A stretch of 64,000 bases of DNA from an uncultured Blautia sp. (GTDB taxonomy: Bacteria; Bacillota; Clostridia; Lachnospirales; Lachnospiraceae), in NCBI GenBank assembly GCA_900549015.1, contig URMH01000006.1, forward strand, positions 1 to 64,000. Reading direction: 5' to 3'. Made by a program: the position numbers and the translations under genes. The notes under the pieces are model-generated. The model made no database searches, was not told the DNA's origin, and saw nothing but the letters and a program-made list of their open reading frames with translations. Of this stretch, positions 1-8,603 are shown piece by piece (within the stretch, counting starts at the first letter, position 1; every line of letters starts with the position of its first letter).

Positions 1-755
1 TTGCCCCAAGGTGTACATGTGCCTGGACGACCGATACCGGTCTTTCCTTCACCACCACCGTGTGGATGGTCATTCGGGTTCATTACGGAACCGCGAACTG
101 TAGGTCTGATACCCATGTTGCGCTTACGTCCAGCTTTACCGATATTAATCAGGTTGTGGTCTCCGTTTCCGACAACGCCGATAGAAGCACGGCATACGAT
201 CGGAACCATTCTCATTTCACCAGATGGCAGACGCAGTGTTGCGTATTTGCCTTCTTTAGCCATTAACTGAGCACCGTTTCCAGCAGAACGAACCATCTGT
301 CCGCCCTTTCCAGGATGAAGCTCGATGTTGTGGATCATAGTACCAACCGGGATCATTTCCAGAGGAAGGCAGTTACCTACACGAACCTCTGCTTCCGGTC
401 CGTTCATGATCTTCTGGCCTACTTTTAAGCCTTCCGGAGCAAGGATATATGCTTTCTCACCATCTGCATAGTTGATAAGTGCAATATTTGCTGTTCTGTT
501 TGGATCGTACTCGATTGTTGCTACTGTTGCAGGAATTCCATCTTTTCTTCTCTTGAAATCGATGATTCTGTATTTTCTTCTGCTTCCGCCTCCGCGGTGT
601 CTTACTGTGATTTTACCCTGGTTGTTACGTCCGGCATTTTTCTTTAAAGACACTACTAAGGATTTCTCTGGAGTGCTTGTTGTAATCTCAGAGAAGTCGG
701 AACCAGTCATATGTCTTCTTGACGGTGTATATGGGTTATAGGTTTTGATTCCCAT
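1..755 (-). CDS. rplB: 50S ribosomal protein L2, 3' end outside window
   Basis: Ribosomal protein L2 binds 23S rRNA near the peptidyl transferase centre and is needed for subunit joining. The reading frame starts at 755 ([14 protein letters not shown]) behind an AAAGGAG ribosome binding site and runs off the left edge after about 251 codons; L2 is usually 275-280 residues, so only the last 25 or so are missing. The conserved C-terminal stretch with [16 protein letters not shown] is present, including the histidine of the HPHGGGEG motif that is important for peptide bond formation in the family. It follows rplW in S10-operon order but is separated from it by an unusually long, foldable 129-bp gap. 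Confident. Confidence 0.97.
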   Translation of the reverse strand, partial: MGIKTYNPYTPSRRHMTGSDFSEITTSTPEKSLVVSLKKNAGRNNQGKITVRHRGGGSRRKYRIIDFKRRKDGIPATVATIEYDPNRTANIALINYADGEKAYILAPEGLKVGQKIMNGPEAEVRVGNCLPLEMIPVGTMIHNIELHPGKGGQMVRSAGNGAQLMAKEGKYATLRLPSGEMRMVPIVCRASIGVVGNGDHNLINIGKAGRKRNMGIRPTVRGSVMNPNDHPHGGGEGKTGIGRPGTCTPWG

Positions 756-777
756 GATGTTTCTCCTTTCAATCTTT

Positions 778-870
778 GTTATCACGCTTTTGACTGCGTA
801 TATTCGCGATAACAGAGCGCCGAATCTTTCGAAGAAGCCTTGCTTTCAAGGTTTGCGCTCGTCAGTTATC
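778..870 (-). promoter_or_regulatory. Folded intergenic element between rplW and rplB
   Basis: Nested inverted repeats fill the gap: GATAAC 808-813 with GTTATC 865-870, then GAGCGC 815-820 with GCGCTC 855-860, closing on a CCTTG/CAAGG hairpin (838-842 with 847-851). A further GTTATC copy at 778-783 could pair with 808-813 instead, just upstream of the rplB ribosome binding site. Two mutually exclusive folds are therefore possible in the minus-strand transcript. The pairing is seen directly; a regulatory role for L2 or L23 synthesis, or RNA processing, is inference. Confidence 0.5.
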
Positions 871-884
871 ACTGCTGCTTTCGA

Positions 885-1184
885 TCAAAGTCCCTCGAAA
901 ATCTCGATGTCCTTGCTGTCCTCTGTAAGAGCTACGATAGCTTTTTTGGATTTAGCAGTTTTTCCAACTACCATTCCGCGGCGTTTTTTCTTACCATCTA
1001 AGTTCATGGTATTTACGCTTTTTACTTTTGTTCCTTCGAACATTTTCTCAACAGCTTCTTTGATCTGTGTTTTATTTGCTTCCGGGTGAACAAGGAAAGT
1101 GTATTTCTTCTCACCCATAGCGTTCATGGATTTTTCGGTAATCACTGGTTTTTTGATTACGTCATAATACTGAATGTTAGCCAT
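885..1184 (-). CDS. rplW: 50S ribosomal protein L23
   Basis: L23 sits at the exit of the ribosomal tunnel and docks trigger factor and SRP. The 99-residue product starts [19 protein letters not shown], the family's usual N-terminus, and has typical length. Its ATG overlaps the rplD stop by one base (TAATG), the usual sign of translational coupling in this operon. Nothing odd apart from the long structured gap that follows it before rplB. Confidence 0.97.
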   Translation of the reverse strand: MANIQYYDVIKKPVITEKSMNAMGEKKYTFLVHPEANKTQIKEAVEKMFEGTKVKSVNTMNLDGKKKRRGMVVGKTAKSKKAIVALTEDSKDIEIFEGL

Positions 1185-1804
1185 TATGCGTACACCTCCT
1201 CGATGGATGCTACAGCATCTTTGGTTACAACAACTGTGTTATGTTTCATAACATCGTATACGTTGATTGTGCTTGGAGTTGCAGTCTCTACATTTTCAAT
1301 GTTTCTTGCAGAAAGAATTACGTTCTTGTCATCTGTTGCTGTGATCACAAGAGCTTTGTCTGCTTTCAGGTTTGTGAGAACCTTCTGCATCTCTTTTGTT
1401 TTTACCTCTGCAAGTGCAAGGCTGTCAACTACTACTAATTTATTTTCCTGAACTTTGGAAGTCAGAGCAGATTTTAAAGCAGCTCTTCTTTCTTTCTTGT
1501 TCATTTTTACTTCGTAATCTCTTGGTGACGGAGCAAATACAATACCGCCGCCTGTCCACTGTGGTGCACGGATGGAACCCTGTCTAGCATGACCTGTTCC
1601 TTTCTGTCTCCACGGTTTTCTTCCGCCGCCGCTTACTTCAGAACGAGTTTTAGCTTTCTGAGTACCCTGGCGTTTATTTGCAAGCTGACGAACAACTGCA
1701 AGATGAACAAGATGCTCGTTAATCTCCACACCGAACACTGCGTCATTCAGCTCCATTGTTCCAACTTCATTGCCTTCCATATTATAAACAGTTACGTTTG
1801 CCAT
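1184..1804 (-). CDS. rplD: 50S ribosomal protein L4
   Basis: L4 (206 residues, typical length) lines part of the exit tunnel; in enterobacteria it also represses its own S10 operon through the mRNA leader. The long rRNA-binding loop is recognisable around residues 45-90 ([20 protein letters not shown], then [16 protein letters not shown]). It lies between rplC (22 bp upstream) and rplW (one-base overlap). Because L4 is the known autoregulator in gamma-proteobacteria, it is a natural candidate ligand for the folded leader in front of rpsJ here, but that is inference. Confidence 0.97.
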   Translation of the reverse strand: MANVTVYNMEGNEVGTMELNDAVFGVEINEHLVHLAVVRQLANKRQGTQKAKTRSEVSGGGRKPWRQKGTGHARQGSIRAPQWTGGGIVFAPSPRDYEVKMNKKERRAALKSALTSKVQENKLVVVDSLALAEVKTKEMQKVLTNLKADKALVITATDDKNVILSARNIENVETATPSTINVYDVMKHNTVVVTKDAVASIEEVYA

Positions 1805-1825
1805 TCTGATGCTCCTCCTTTCTCA

Positions 1826-2458
1826 TTATAAGGACTTTACTGTCTCTTTGATAGTAACCAAAGATTTTTTAGGTCCTGGAACAGCACCTTTAACTAACAG
1901 TAAGTTATTCTCTGTATCTACGCGTACTACTTCAAGATTCTGTACAGTTACCTGAACATGTCCCATCTGTCCTGGCATTTTTTTGCCTTTGAATACTTTA
2001 CTCGGGTCAGATGCGGAACCGTTGGAACCTGCATGACGGTGGTATTTGGAACCGTGAGCCATAGGTCCTCTGGACTGTCCGTGTCTCTTGATAGCACCCT
2101 GGAAGCCTTTACCTTTGGAGATTGCAGTTGCATCGATGTGATCTCCTGCCTCAAAGATGTCAGCCTTGATTTCCTGTCCTACTTCATATTCGCCTGCGTT
2201 TTCAAATCTGAACTCTTTTAAGAATCTCTTAAGATCAACGCCTGCTTTTTCTAAGTGGCCTTTTTCCGGTTTGTTCACCAGTTTTTCTCTGATGTCGCCG
2301 AAGCCAACCTGAACTGCTGCATATCCATCATTTTCTTCTGTCTTAACCTGAGTTACGACACATGGACCTGCCTGTAAAACGGTTACCGGAATCAGTGTTC
2401 CGTCTTCGTTGAAGATTTGAGTCATTCCGACTTTAGTAGCTAAAATAGCTTTCTTCAT
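1826..2458 (-). CDS. rplC: 50S ribosomal protein L3
   Basis: L3 (210 residues) is an early 23S rRNA assembly protein that reaches the peptidyl transferase centre. It begins [20 protein letters not shown] and carries the family signature around [13 protein letters not shown] and the glutamine-containing tip [15 protein letters not shown]. It lies second in the S10 operon. The 91-bp gap from rpsJ holds a perfect 7-bp hairpin (GATTACC 2479-2485 with GGTAATC 2491-2497) just upstream of its ribosome binding site, which may be an mRNA processing or translation-control element. Confidence 0.97.
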   Translation of the reverse strand: MKKAILATKVGMTQIFNEDGTLIPVTVLQAGPCVVTQVKTEENDGYAAVQVGFGDIREKLVNKPEKGHLEKAGVDLKRFLKEFRFENAGEYEVGQEIKADIFEAGDHIDATAISKGKGFQGAIKRHGQSRGPMAHGSKYHRHAGSNGSASDPSKVFKGKKMPGQMGHVQVTVQNLEVVRVDTENNLLLVKGAVPGPKKSLVTIKETVKSL

Positions 2459-2549
2459 TGTTTTTCCTCCTTATAGCGGATTACCATTTCGGTAATCATA
2501 TAGTAAATAGCATAAATGCTTGCGCATTAACTTTGGAATCACCAGATGA

Positions 2550-2867
2550 TTATTTTGTTTTCATCTTGATGTCAATGTGAACTCCTGCCGGCATTTCCAG
2601 TCTGGACAGTGCATCTACTGTCTTCTGAGTCGGTGTCAGGATGTCGATGAGTCTCTTGTGTGTTCTCTGCTCGAACTGCTCTCTGGAATCTTTGTATTTG
2701 TGAACCGCTCTTAAGATTGTAACAACCTCTTTCTTTGTTGGAAGCGGAACCGGACCGCTTACCATTGCGCCGTTCTTCTTAACAGTCTCGATGATTTTTG
2801 CTGCAGACGCATCTACTAACTGATGGTCATATGCCTTTAATGTGATTCTCATTACCTGATTTGCCAT
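2550..2867 (-). CDS. rpsJ: 30S ribosomal protein S10
   Basis: S10 is a 30S head protein that also serves as the transcription factor NusE with NusB. The product is 105 residues, typical, starting [20 protein letters not shown] and containing the conserved [10 protein letters not shown] and [14 protein letters not shown] blocks. It is the first gene of the S10 operon, read leftward from a strong promoter about 230 bp upstream; the leader between them is highly foldable. Confidence 0.97.
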   Translation of the reverse strand: MANQVMRITLKAYDHQLVDASAAKIIETVKKNGAMVSGPVPLPTKKEVVTILRAVHKYKDSREQFEQRTHKRLIDILTPTQKTVDALSRLEMPAGVHIDIKMKTK

Positions 2868-2889
2868 AAAAAAAGTCTCCTCCTATTCG

Positions 2890-3060
2890 TACTCTTATAG
2901 CAGTACGACAAGCGGCGACTGTACACATCTCCACGCGTGTCTTTATCTCTCTTCTACGCGTCCCATCCCTCTGATGGTTTCTGAACTTGTACAGTGACTT
3001 GTCGTCAGTTTTCTAACTTGACATTCGCTCCACGGAAAACCTGCTTTTTCAAGCAGCAAC
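2890..3060 (-). promoter_or_regulatory. Structured 5' leader of the S10 operon
   Basis: A multi-branched fold is predicted by eye. The outer helix ACGACAAG (2905-2912) pairs with CTTGTCGT (2998-3005). The inner helix ACTGTACA (2918-2925) pairs with TGTACAGT (2988-2995). Inside are ACGCGT copies at 2933-2938 and 2956-2961, which can pair, and a CCATC/GATGG hairpin (2963-2967 with 2973-2977). Nearer the promoter is CTGCTT/AAGCAG (3041-3056), closed by a GAAA tetraloop in the transcript. Ribosomal-protein leaders of this kind bind a protein product of the operon; which protein would bind here is unknown. Confidence 0.65.
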
Positions 3061-3096
3061 CTCGCGCTTCATTGCTATCATGTCACAACAGTTATG

Positions 3097-3125
3097 AGTA
3101 TACACGAAGCTTTTACTAAATGCAA
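3097..3125 (-). promoter_or_regulatory. Promoter of the S10 operon
   Basis: On the minus strand TTGCAT (3120-3125) and TATACT (3097-3102) are separated by exactly 17 bp, a good housekeeping sigma promoter. Transcription would start near 3090, giving a leader of about 220 nt before rpsJ. An A/T-rich tract lies directly upstream and could act as an UP element. Confidence 0.75.
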
Positions 3126-3170
3126 GCATTTTTTTTATTTTTTTCAATTTTTTTTGACAGAAACTTTTTC

Positions 3171-3284
3171 GCAGGATTTTGCCCTAAGAAAGAATCCTGC
3201 TCGCAGGATTCTCCGCCTGCGGCGGGTCGCTTTAGCAACGTACTTCTTTTCCACCGCAGTGCGCTCCTGCGCGGAGCGTTTTTT
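3171..3284 (+). repeat. Three-hairpin palindromic element, possible small RNA
   Basis: Three perfect hairpins follow one another: GAATCCTGC/GCAGGATTC (3192-3200 with 3203-3211), CCGCC-TGC-GGCGG (3213-3225) and CGCTCC-TGCGC-GGAGCG (3262-3278). The last is followed by six T (3279-3284), as in an intrinsic terminator on the plus strand. Another GCAGGATT copy lies at 3171-3178. No gene is present on this strand to be terminated. It could be a dispersed REP-like element or a short non-coding RNA; I cannot tell which. Confidence 0.4.
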
Positions 3285-3321
3285 ATGCTATGGAATATTA
3301 CGGAGCAATTTCCTATAGCAC

Positions 3322-3350
3322 AAAAAAACGGACTGCAAAACACAGTCCGT
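3322..3350 (-). terminator. Intrinsic terminator
   Basis: ACGGACTG (3328-3335) and CAGTCCGT (3343-3350) form an 8-bp stem followed on the minus strand by a run of T (3322-3328). It ends the transcript of the membrane-protein gene whose stop is at 3358. Confidence 0.8.
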
Positions 3351-3357
3351 TGGTCTT

Positions 3358-4422
3358 TTACTCTTCTTCTCCCTCTTCCCCGACAATATCGGAATAGTCA
3401 AATAGAGTAACTTCTGTAATATCATCTTTTATAATCTCCGGAGAATCTCCTGCTGATCTGGCACGATTTGCAAGCTGTGAAACACTCCACTGAGGAATCG
3501 CCATCTTTCTTACCGGAATATTACTGTCCCTGTTTTCCTCTTCAGCGCCCTCTTTCTGCTGCTCCTCTTTCTGTGCAGGTTCCTCCCTGACCATCTCTCC
3601 CAGCATTTCTCTTAATTCCGCTGTGGGATCCGGCTCTTCTGAAGTAGCTGCTGCAATTTCTTTTTTCAGTACCTCATGCGCTTCACTTGCTGCGCTCTGC
3701 ATGGAAACAGGTCTTACAGGCTCTTCTGTATACTCGTCATCTTCTTCCTCGATTTCATCTACAAAACCGCCGGTACGTATCATGCGCTTCTCCGCTTTTT
3801 TCTTTTTCTTCTTTCCCCTGTTTTCACTGCGGATTTCCCGTTCTTCTTCCTTCATCATTCTTGCGCGCTCTTTTTCTTCACGCTTCAGCTCTTTTTTAGA
3901 CTTCACGTAAGCACCGGAAGGATTCACATTTTCTTCCTCTTCTTCCTTCGGGTCTTTCTCCCAGAGTTCCGCGATGATATAAAGAATAATAAGGAACAGC
4001 ACAGCAAGTCCGAGAATAATCTTTCCTTCTGTGCTCTGCGTAGCCACATAAAGGTATCCTACGCCGCTTAATGTAAAAACAACCTTCGGAACGTATTCCT
4101 TAATTGCTACAGTAATGGTTTCTCCATTTGTAACAGACGGATCTATTACCGTTCCGGTTCCGTTTTCAAGGTCAAGCGCCTGTACACTATAGCGGTAGAT
4201 TTTGGAATCCTCATGAACAAGGATTGGATCTCCCACATAAATATCTGTCGCCTTCACCGGTATTGCATATGTAACAGAACCTATCGGAAGATTGGTGTCC
4301 TCCTTCGAATCCGTCATGATTTCCGTAGTCACTCCGAAAAATGGCGGCAGGATCAAACCGGCAGCACATACAATCGTACAGATTACGACAAAATGCACAA
4401 TAAATTTTAAAAATTTTGACAT
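3358..4422 (-). CDS. Signal-peptidase-like (S26-related) membrane protein
   Basis: The 354-residue product has a transmembrane segment at about residues 7-27, an extracytoplasmic domain, a second membrane segment at about 133-152 and then a long, highly charged cytoplasmic tail rich in Glu, Lys and Arg. The extracytoplasmic part contains S39 followed by LPIGSV and, later, DIYVGDPI. This resembles the SMEP..P.GS and D..VGD pattern of SipW-type S26 signal peptidases, with S39 at about the place of the catalytic serine. No clear SipW-like histidine or lysine partner is visible, so it may be an inactive relative. It stands alone between the S10 promoter region and a divergent PAP2 gene. Function uncertain. 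Confidence 0.55.
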   Translation of the reverse strand: MSKFLKFIVHFVVICTIVCAAGLILPPFFGVTTEIMTDSKEDTNLPIGSVTYAIPVKATDIYVGDPILVHEDSKIYRYSVQALDLENGTGTVIDPSVTNGETITVAIKEYVPKVVFTLSGVGYLYVATQSTEGKIILGLAVLFLIILYIIAELWEKDPKEEEEENVNPSGAYVKSKKELKREEKERARMMKEEEREIRSENRGKKKKKKAEKRMIRTGGFVDEIEEEDDEYTEEPVRPVSMQSAASEAHEVLKKEIAAATSEEPDPTAELREMLGEMVREEPAQKEEQQKEGAEEENRDSNIPVRKMAIPQWSVSQLANRARSAGDSPEIIKDDITEVTLFDYSDIVGEEGEEE

Positions 4423-4553
4423 CGTAATGTTCCCCTCGCTTTATCCATTCAGTTGTATCATAGTTCAGATTATACCTTGTTTTTTTCTTTCGGTCAACTT
4501 ATAATATTTTTTAATTATAATAAGAAACACTTTTTCAGAAAGGACTGTTTTTT

Positions 4554-5447
4554 ATGGAATTTTTACATTTCCTGTCTCAGTTCCGCACAGACGGAGGAGA
4601 CATTTTCTTTCAGCTTATCACTTATACAGCTCAGGAGCTTTTCGTAGTCGGCATTATCTGCTGGCTTTTCTGGTGTTCCAACAAACGCCTTGCCTACACG
4701 CTTGGCTTTTCCTACTTTACCTCAGGTCTTCTTGTACAGGGCTTGAAAATCTCGTTCCGGATCCCCCGCCCCTGGATACTCGATCCTTCTTTCCAGCCTG
4801 TCCCTTCCGCAGTTCCGGGCGCTACCGGATATTCCTTTCCAAGCGGGCATACGCAGAGCATCACCGCCCTGTTTGGAACAGCCGCCCTTCACTTTCGAAA
4901 ACGGCTGTATCAGGCATTGTGCTTTGCAGTCATTTTCCTTGTAGGATTTTCCAGAATGTATCTTGGCTGCCACACGCCAAAAGATGTGCTCGTCTCTTTT
5001 ATTCTTTCCTTTTTATGTGTGACCTTCTGTTATCACTATATATATATGAAGAAATCCTTCGAAAAGGCTCCCGGAAAAGTGGCTGGCATTATGCTTCTTA
5101 TTTCCCTCGCGCTCTTCTTTTATTCCGTACTTCTGGAGAAAACAGGATATATTGAGCTTGTATACGCAAAGGACTGTCTGAAAGCAGGAGGCGCAGGCGC
5201 TGCTTTTGCTCTCGGGTATTACCTGGAACAGCGCTTTATACGATTTGCGCATCTCCAAAATACGAAACAGAAAATCCTGCGCTTTATATTTGGCCTTCTC
5301 GGTGCGCTTTTGATCTTGGAAGGAATCAAACCGCTTATCGGAACTTCCCTTGCTGCCAGCTTCCTGCGCTATTTCCTTGCAGTATTCTGGATCCTTGCTG
5401 TATATCCGTTTCTTTTCAGCAAATATGCAGCCCGCACAAAAAAATAG
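4554..5447 (+). CDS. PAP2-family membrane phosphatase
   Basis: This 297-residue integral membrane protein carries the three phosphatase motifs of the PAP2 superfamily: K-x6-RP as KISFRIPRP (from residue 65), PSGH (96-99, catalytic His) and SR-x5-H as SRMYLGCH (about 133-140, nucleophile His), followed by PKD. Such enzymes dephosphorylate lipid phosphates such as undecaprenyl pyrophosphate or phosphatidic acid at the membrane. Several further hydrophobic segments follow in the C-terminal half. The ATG at 4554 has an AAAGGA site nearby. It is monocistronic and ends at a strong hairpin. The substrate cannot be read from sequence. Confidence 0.85.
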   Translation: MEFLHFLSQFRTDGGDIFFQLITYTAQELFVVGIICWLFWCSNKRLAYTLGFSYFTSGLLVQGLKISFRIPRPWILDPSFQPVPSAVPGATGYSFPSGHTQSITALFGTAALHFRKRLYQALCFAVIFLVGFSRMYLGCHTPKDVLVSFILSFLCVTFCYHYIYMKKSFEKAPGKVAGIMLLISLALFFYSVLLEKTGYIELVYAKDCLKAGGAGAAFALGYYLEQRFIRFAHLQNTKQKILRFIFGLLGALLILEGIKPLIGTSLAASFLRYFLAVFWILAVYPFLFSKYAARTKK

Positions 5448-5454
5448 ACAAAAG

Positions 5455-5494
5455 AAATGCGAATGAAAACCGGTCTTCTTTTTCATTCGCATTT
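5455..5494. terminator. Bidirectional terminator
   Basis: A 15-bp perfect stem (AAATGCGAATGAAAA 5455-5469 with its complement 5480-5494), flanked by A- and T-rich ends, separates the converging PAP2 gene and the Crh-like gene. A second small hairpin, AATAACA/TGTTATT (5500-5518), followed by T lies next to it. Confidence 0.75.
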
Positions 5495-5525
5495 GTATCA
5501 ATAACACAGCCTGTTATTTTTCTGA

Positions 5526-5780
5526 CTACCGTTCACTTAAATATCTCTCAATACTGTTCATTGCCGCCTCTTCATCTTCACCATTTGTAAGAAGAGTAAT
5601 TTCCTCTCCGGCATCCAATCCCAGTGTCATCATTCCCATAATACTCTTGGCATTTACCTTTTTTTCGCCTACTTCAACATAAATTTCACTGTTAAACTGG
5701 CTTGCAACCTGAACCAGCTGTGCCACAGGACGCGCCTCAAGCCCAGTGGAAAGATTTACTGTTATTGGTTTTTTGATCAT
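5526..5780 (-). CDS. crh: Crh-like HPr-family protein with Glu at the PTS histidine
   Basis: An 84-residue HPr-fold protein. HPr passes phosphate from enzyme I through His15; here the GIHARP motif reads GLEARP, so that histidine is glutamate and phosphotransfer in sugar uptake should be impossible. The regulatory serine of the NAKSIMGMM motif (Ser46 in HPr) is kept, so HPr kinase could still phosphorylate it. This is the Crh pattern: Bacillus Crh has Gln at that site and also lies just downstream of whiA (yvcL). The ATG overlaps the whiA stop by four bases. The likely role is a carbon-status signal, possibly to CcpA or metabolic enzymes, but that is inference. Confidence 0.8.
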   Translation of the reverse strand: MIKKPITVNLSTGLEARPVAQLVQVASQFNSEIYVEVGEKKVNAKSIMGMMTLGLDAGEEITLLTNGEDEEAAMNSIERYLSER

Positions 5781-6730
5781 AATAACTCCTCCTTGTTTTC
5801 CCGCAGTTCATCAGCCAGTACACTTAGTTTTCTCAATCTGTGATTTACCCCTGATTTTCCTACCTGCGGGCTTAACATTAATCCTAATTCTCTTAATGTA
5901 GCTTCCGGGTACTGCAGTCTCAGTCTGGCAGTCTGCGCAAGACCTTCATTCAGGCGTTCAAAGCCCATAACCTCTTCTATCAGCTTGATGTCTTCAATCT
6001 GCTTTACTGCTGCATTTACCGTCTTATTAATATTCGCAGTTTCACAGTTTACCTTCCGGTTCACAGAATTACGCATTTCTTTCAGAATCCGAATATTCTC
6101 CAGATCCATAAGAGCCACGTTCGCCTCCATGATTGCCAGCATATCCACAATCTGCGCTCCTTCTTTCACATAGACCACATATGATTTCTTACGCAGAACA
6201 GTCTTTGCATCAATATGAAAGCTGCGGATAATCTCCTGTAATAACTGCGCCTTCCTTTCATCTGTACATACGATCTCAAAATGATACCCTTTTCTTGGAT
6301 CACTGATAGACCCCGATGAAAGAAACGCTCCGCGGACAAACGCCCGTTTACAGCAGCTCTGTTGAAGCGTAAGGGAATTATCCTGTATGTTCAGGTTCCC
6401 TGATACAGCCAACAGCTTGGCTGCCTGCATCACTTCTTCCACCTGCTGCTGCCTTGTAATCTCCACCACATACACACGACCTCTTTTTAAATGTGTACCC
6501 TCGTGAAGAAATACTGCTGTCTCTATATTAAATGTTTTTTTTAATAATGTAAAGTATTTTCTTGCAACCAGTTCATTTTCTGTATGAACCCGCAGAACTT
6601 TATTCCCGTCTTTCTGGTATTCCAGACTGCCGCAGACACATAAAATGGCGGCAAGCTCTGCTATGCGGCAGTGTCTCGCCGTATTGATCTGTCTGGAAAG
6701 CTCTTCCTTTACCATTCCTGAAAAAGACAT
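5777..6730 (-). CDS. whiA: DNA-binding protein WhiA
   Basis: WhiA combines an N-terminal region related to LAGLIDADG homing endonucleases with a C-terminal helix-turn-helix. It is a sporulation regulator in Streptomyces and affects division and chromosome segregation in Bacillus. At 317 residues the length is normal. The start MSFSGMVKEELSRQ is the family's usual one, and the C-terminal part (MGFERLNEGLAQTARLRLQ, then LGLMLSPQVGKSGVNHRLRK) carries the HTH. It overlaps the Crh-like gene by four bases and follows rapZ by 18 bp. The yvcK gene that normally lies between rapZ and whiA is missing here. Confidence 0.95.
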   Translation of the reverse strand: MSFSGMVKEELSRQINTARHCRIAELAAILCVCGSLEYQKDGNKVLRVHTENELVARKYFTLLKKTFNIETAVFLHEGTHLKRGRVYVVEITRQQQVEEVMQAAKLLAVSGNLNIQDNSLTLQQSCCKRAFVRGAFLSSGSISDPRKGYHFEIVCTDERKAQLLQEIIRSFHIDAKTVLRKKSYVVYVKEGAQIVDMLAIMEANVALMDLENIRILKEMRNSVNRKVNCETANINKTVNAAVKQIEDIKLIEEVMGFERLNEGLAQTARLRLQYPEATLRELGLMLSPQVGKSGVNHRLRKLSVLADELRENKEELL

Positions 6731-6748
6731 GTTCCAACCTCATTTCTT

Positions 6749-7627
6749 CTATTTTTTCAGCATTCTGTCCTTCTCAATATCACGGTGCTCAAGACGGAAT
6801 CCGTACTGTCCGCTTTTCAAAAGTCTTTCGTACAGTTCTCTTGCAAGAGTGACAGAACGGTGCTTTCCACCAGTACAGCCGATTGCTATCACAAGATTCG
6901 TCTTTCCTTCTTTCACATAGTGAGGAATCAGAAAACGCACCATATCTTCCAGCCTGTCTGCAAATTCCTGTGCTGCGCTGCTGTTCATCACATATTCAAA
7001 TACGCTGTCCTCCATACCGGTAAGCGGTCGAAGCTCGTCTACATAATATGGATTCGGAAGAAAACGCACATCAAATACAAGATCTGCATCTGCAGGAATC
7101 CCGTACTTAAATCCAAAAGACAGAACAGAAACCATCAGGTTGCAAAATTCCTGATTGTCCACAAAAATCTTCTCCACTTCCTGTTTCAGCTCTCTTGTAA
7201 GAAGATAACTTGTATCGATGATATAGTCTGCCCTCTCCTTTAAAAAGTGCATTTTTTCACGCTCAATGCGGATTCCCTCATCCACTCTTCCTGTCATCGC
7301 AAGGGGGTGGCTTCTTCTTGTTTCTTTATATCGTTTCACAAGTACATTGTCTTCTGCGTCCAGAAAAAGAATCTCAAATTCATAACCGGCTTCCTTCATT
7401 CTGTCAAGAACAACCTCCAGCTCATCAAGCGCTCTTCCGCTTCTGGCGTCTATCCCAAGCGCCACATTCTGAACGTCCTCCCCGTGTATTTCCGGAAGAA
7501 GCGAGGCAAACTTTTCCAGAAGCTGAATGGGCAGGTTATCTACACAAAAGTACCTGGCATCTTCCAGCATCTTAAGTGCAGTGGATTTTCCGGCTCCCGA
7601 TACTCCTGTCACAATTACAAAACGCAT
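6749..7627 (-). CDS. rapZ: RapZ/YvcJ-family nucleotide-binding protein
   Basis: A 292-residue P-loop protein with Walker A GVSGAGKS at residues 8-15 and the conserved C-terminal block GCTGGKHRSVTLARELYERL. In E. coli RapZ guides RNase E to the small RNA GlmZ and senses glucosamine-6-phosphate; in Bacillus YvcJ binds and hydrolyses GTP and affects competence. The Gram-positive role is less clear and the enterobacterial sRNA function should not be assumed. It lies in the murB-rapZ-whiA-crh cluster, 24 bp after murB, so it is probably co-transcribed. Confidence 0.93.
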   Translation of the reverse strand: MRFVIVTGVSGAGKSTALKMLEDARYFCVDNLPIQLLEKFASLLPEIHGEDVQNVALGIDARSGRALDELEVVLDRMKEAGYEFEILFLDAEDNVLVKRYKETRRSHPLAMTGRVDEGIRIEREKMHFLKERADYIIDTSYLLTRELKQEVEKIFVDNQEFCNLMVSVLSFGFKYGIPADADLVFDVRFLPNPYYVDELRPLTGMEDSVFEYVMNSSAAQEFADRLEDMVRFLIPHYVKEGKTNLVIAIGCTGGKHRSVTLARELYERLLKSGQYGFRLEHRDIEKDRMLKK

Positions 7628-7651
7628 GACTCTTCCCTCTCTTTTCCTCTG

Positions 7652-8560
7652 TTATGAAAAATCGCCCAGGAAACGGACCTCCGGCTCCAGCATCACTCCA
7701 AATTTTTCATAAACTGTATTCTGAACGTCCTGAATGAGCGCTCTTACATCTGCCGCGGTCGCTCCTCCTGCATTGATCACAAAACCGCAGTGTTTTTCTG
7801 ATACCTGTGCTCCGCCCACACGGTATCCCCGAAGTCCGGAATCCATAATAAGCTTTCCTGCAAAATATCCCTCCGGACGCTTAAATGTACTTCCTGCACT
7901 TGGAAATTCCAGCGGCTGTTTGGAAGTTCTTCTCTCTGTCAGGTCTTTCATAAGCGCTTTTATTTCTTCCGGTATTCCCTCTTTCAGAGAAATTTCCGCT
8001 TCCAGAACAAGATACCCTGCTGTTTTTACAATACTGGTCCGGTATCCCAGATTCAGCTCGTCCGCTGACAGCTTTATAATATTTCCTTCCCCGTCTGCAA
8101 CTGTAACTGATTTTAATACGTCTTTCATCTCTCCGCCGTAAGCGCCTGCATTCATGGTCACAGCGCCGCCGAGAGTTCCCGGAATCCCCCCTGCAAACTC
8201 AAAGCCTGTAAGCGAATGATTCTTTGCTTCTGCAGCAACAGCAGAAAGAAGCGCTCCTGCCTGCGCCCGGATCACAGTTCCTTCTGTCTCGATTTTATTC
8301 ATATTGCGGTACATCTGAATGACCGCTCCTCTGTACCCTTTGTCGCTTACGAGAAGATTGCTTCCATTTCCCAGTATAAAACAGGGAATTCCCTCTTCCC
8401 TGCAGATTTCAAAGATTCCCTTTATCTGCATTCCCTCTGTTGGGAGCAGAAAATAATCTGCCGCTCCGCCGATACGAAATGTAGTATGACTGCTCATGAG
8501 CTCATCTGTGAGTACATTCTCTTCTCCCAGTAAATTACAAAATCTTTCTTTTATTTTCAA
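7652..8560 (-). CDS. murB: UDP-N-acetylenolpyruvoylglucosamine reductase
   Basis: MurB is the FAD enzyme that uses NADPH to turn UDP-GlcNAc-enolpyruvate into UDP-MurNAc, the second committed step of peptidoglycan synthesis. The 302-residue protein has the FAD-binding signatures NGSNLLVSDKG and GGIPGTLGGAVTMNAGAYGGE, and SAGSTFKRPEG with the serine that donates a proton in the second half reaction. Length and motif order match the short (type II) MurB of Firmicutes. It heads the rapZ-whiA-crh run, 43 bp downstream of tcdA. Confidence 0.96.
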   Translation of the reverse strand: MKIKERFCNLLGEENVLTDELMSSHTTFRIGGAADYFLLPTEGMQIKGIFEICREEGIPCFILGNGSNLLVSDKGYRGAVIQMYRNMNKIETEGTVIRAQAGALLSAVAAEAKNHSLTGFEFAGGIPGTLGGAVTMNAGAYGGEMKDVLKSVTVADGEGNIIKLSADELNLGYRTSIVKTAGYLVLEAEISLKEGIPEEIKALMKDLTERRTSKQPLEFPSAGSTFKRPEGYFAGKLIMDSGLRGYRVGGAQVSEKHCGFVINAGGATAADVRALIQDVQNTVYEKFGVMLEPEVRFLGDFS

Positions 8561-8603
8561 TGCTATAACTCCTTTTTCTTATTCTCTGCTGCCATTTCAA
8601 ACC

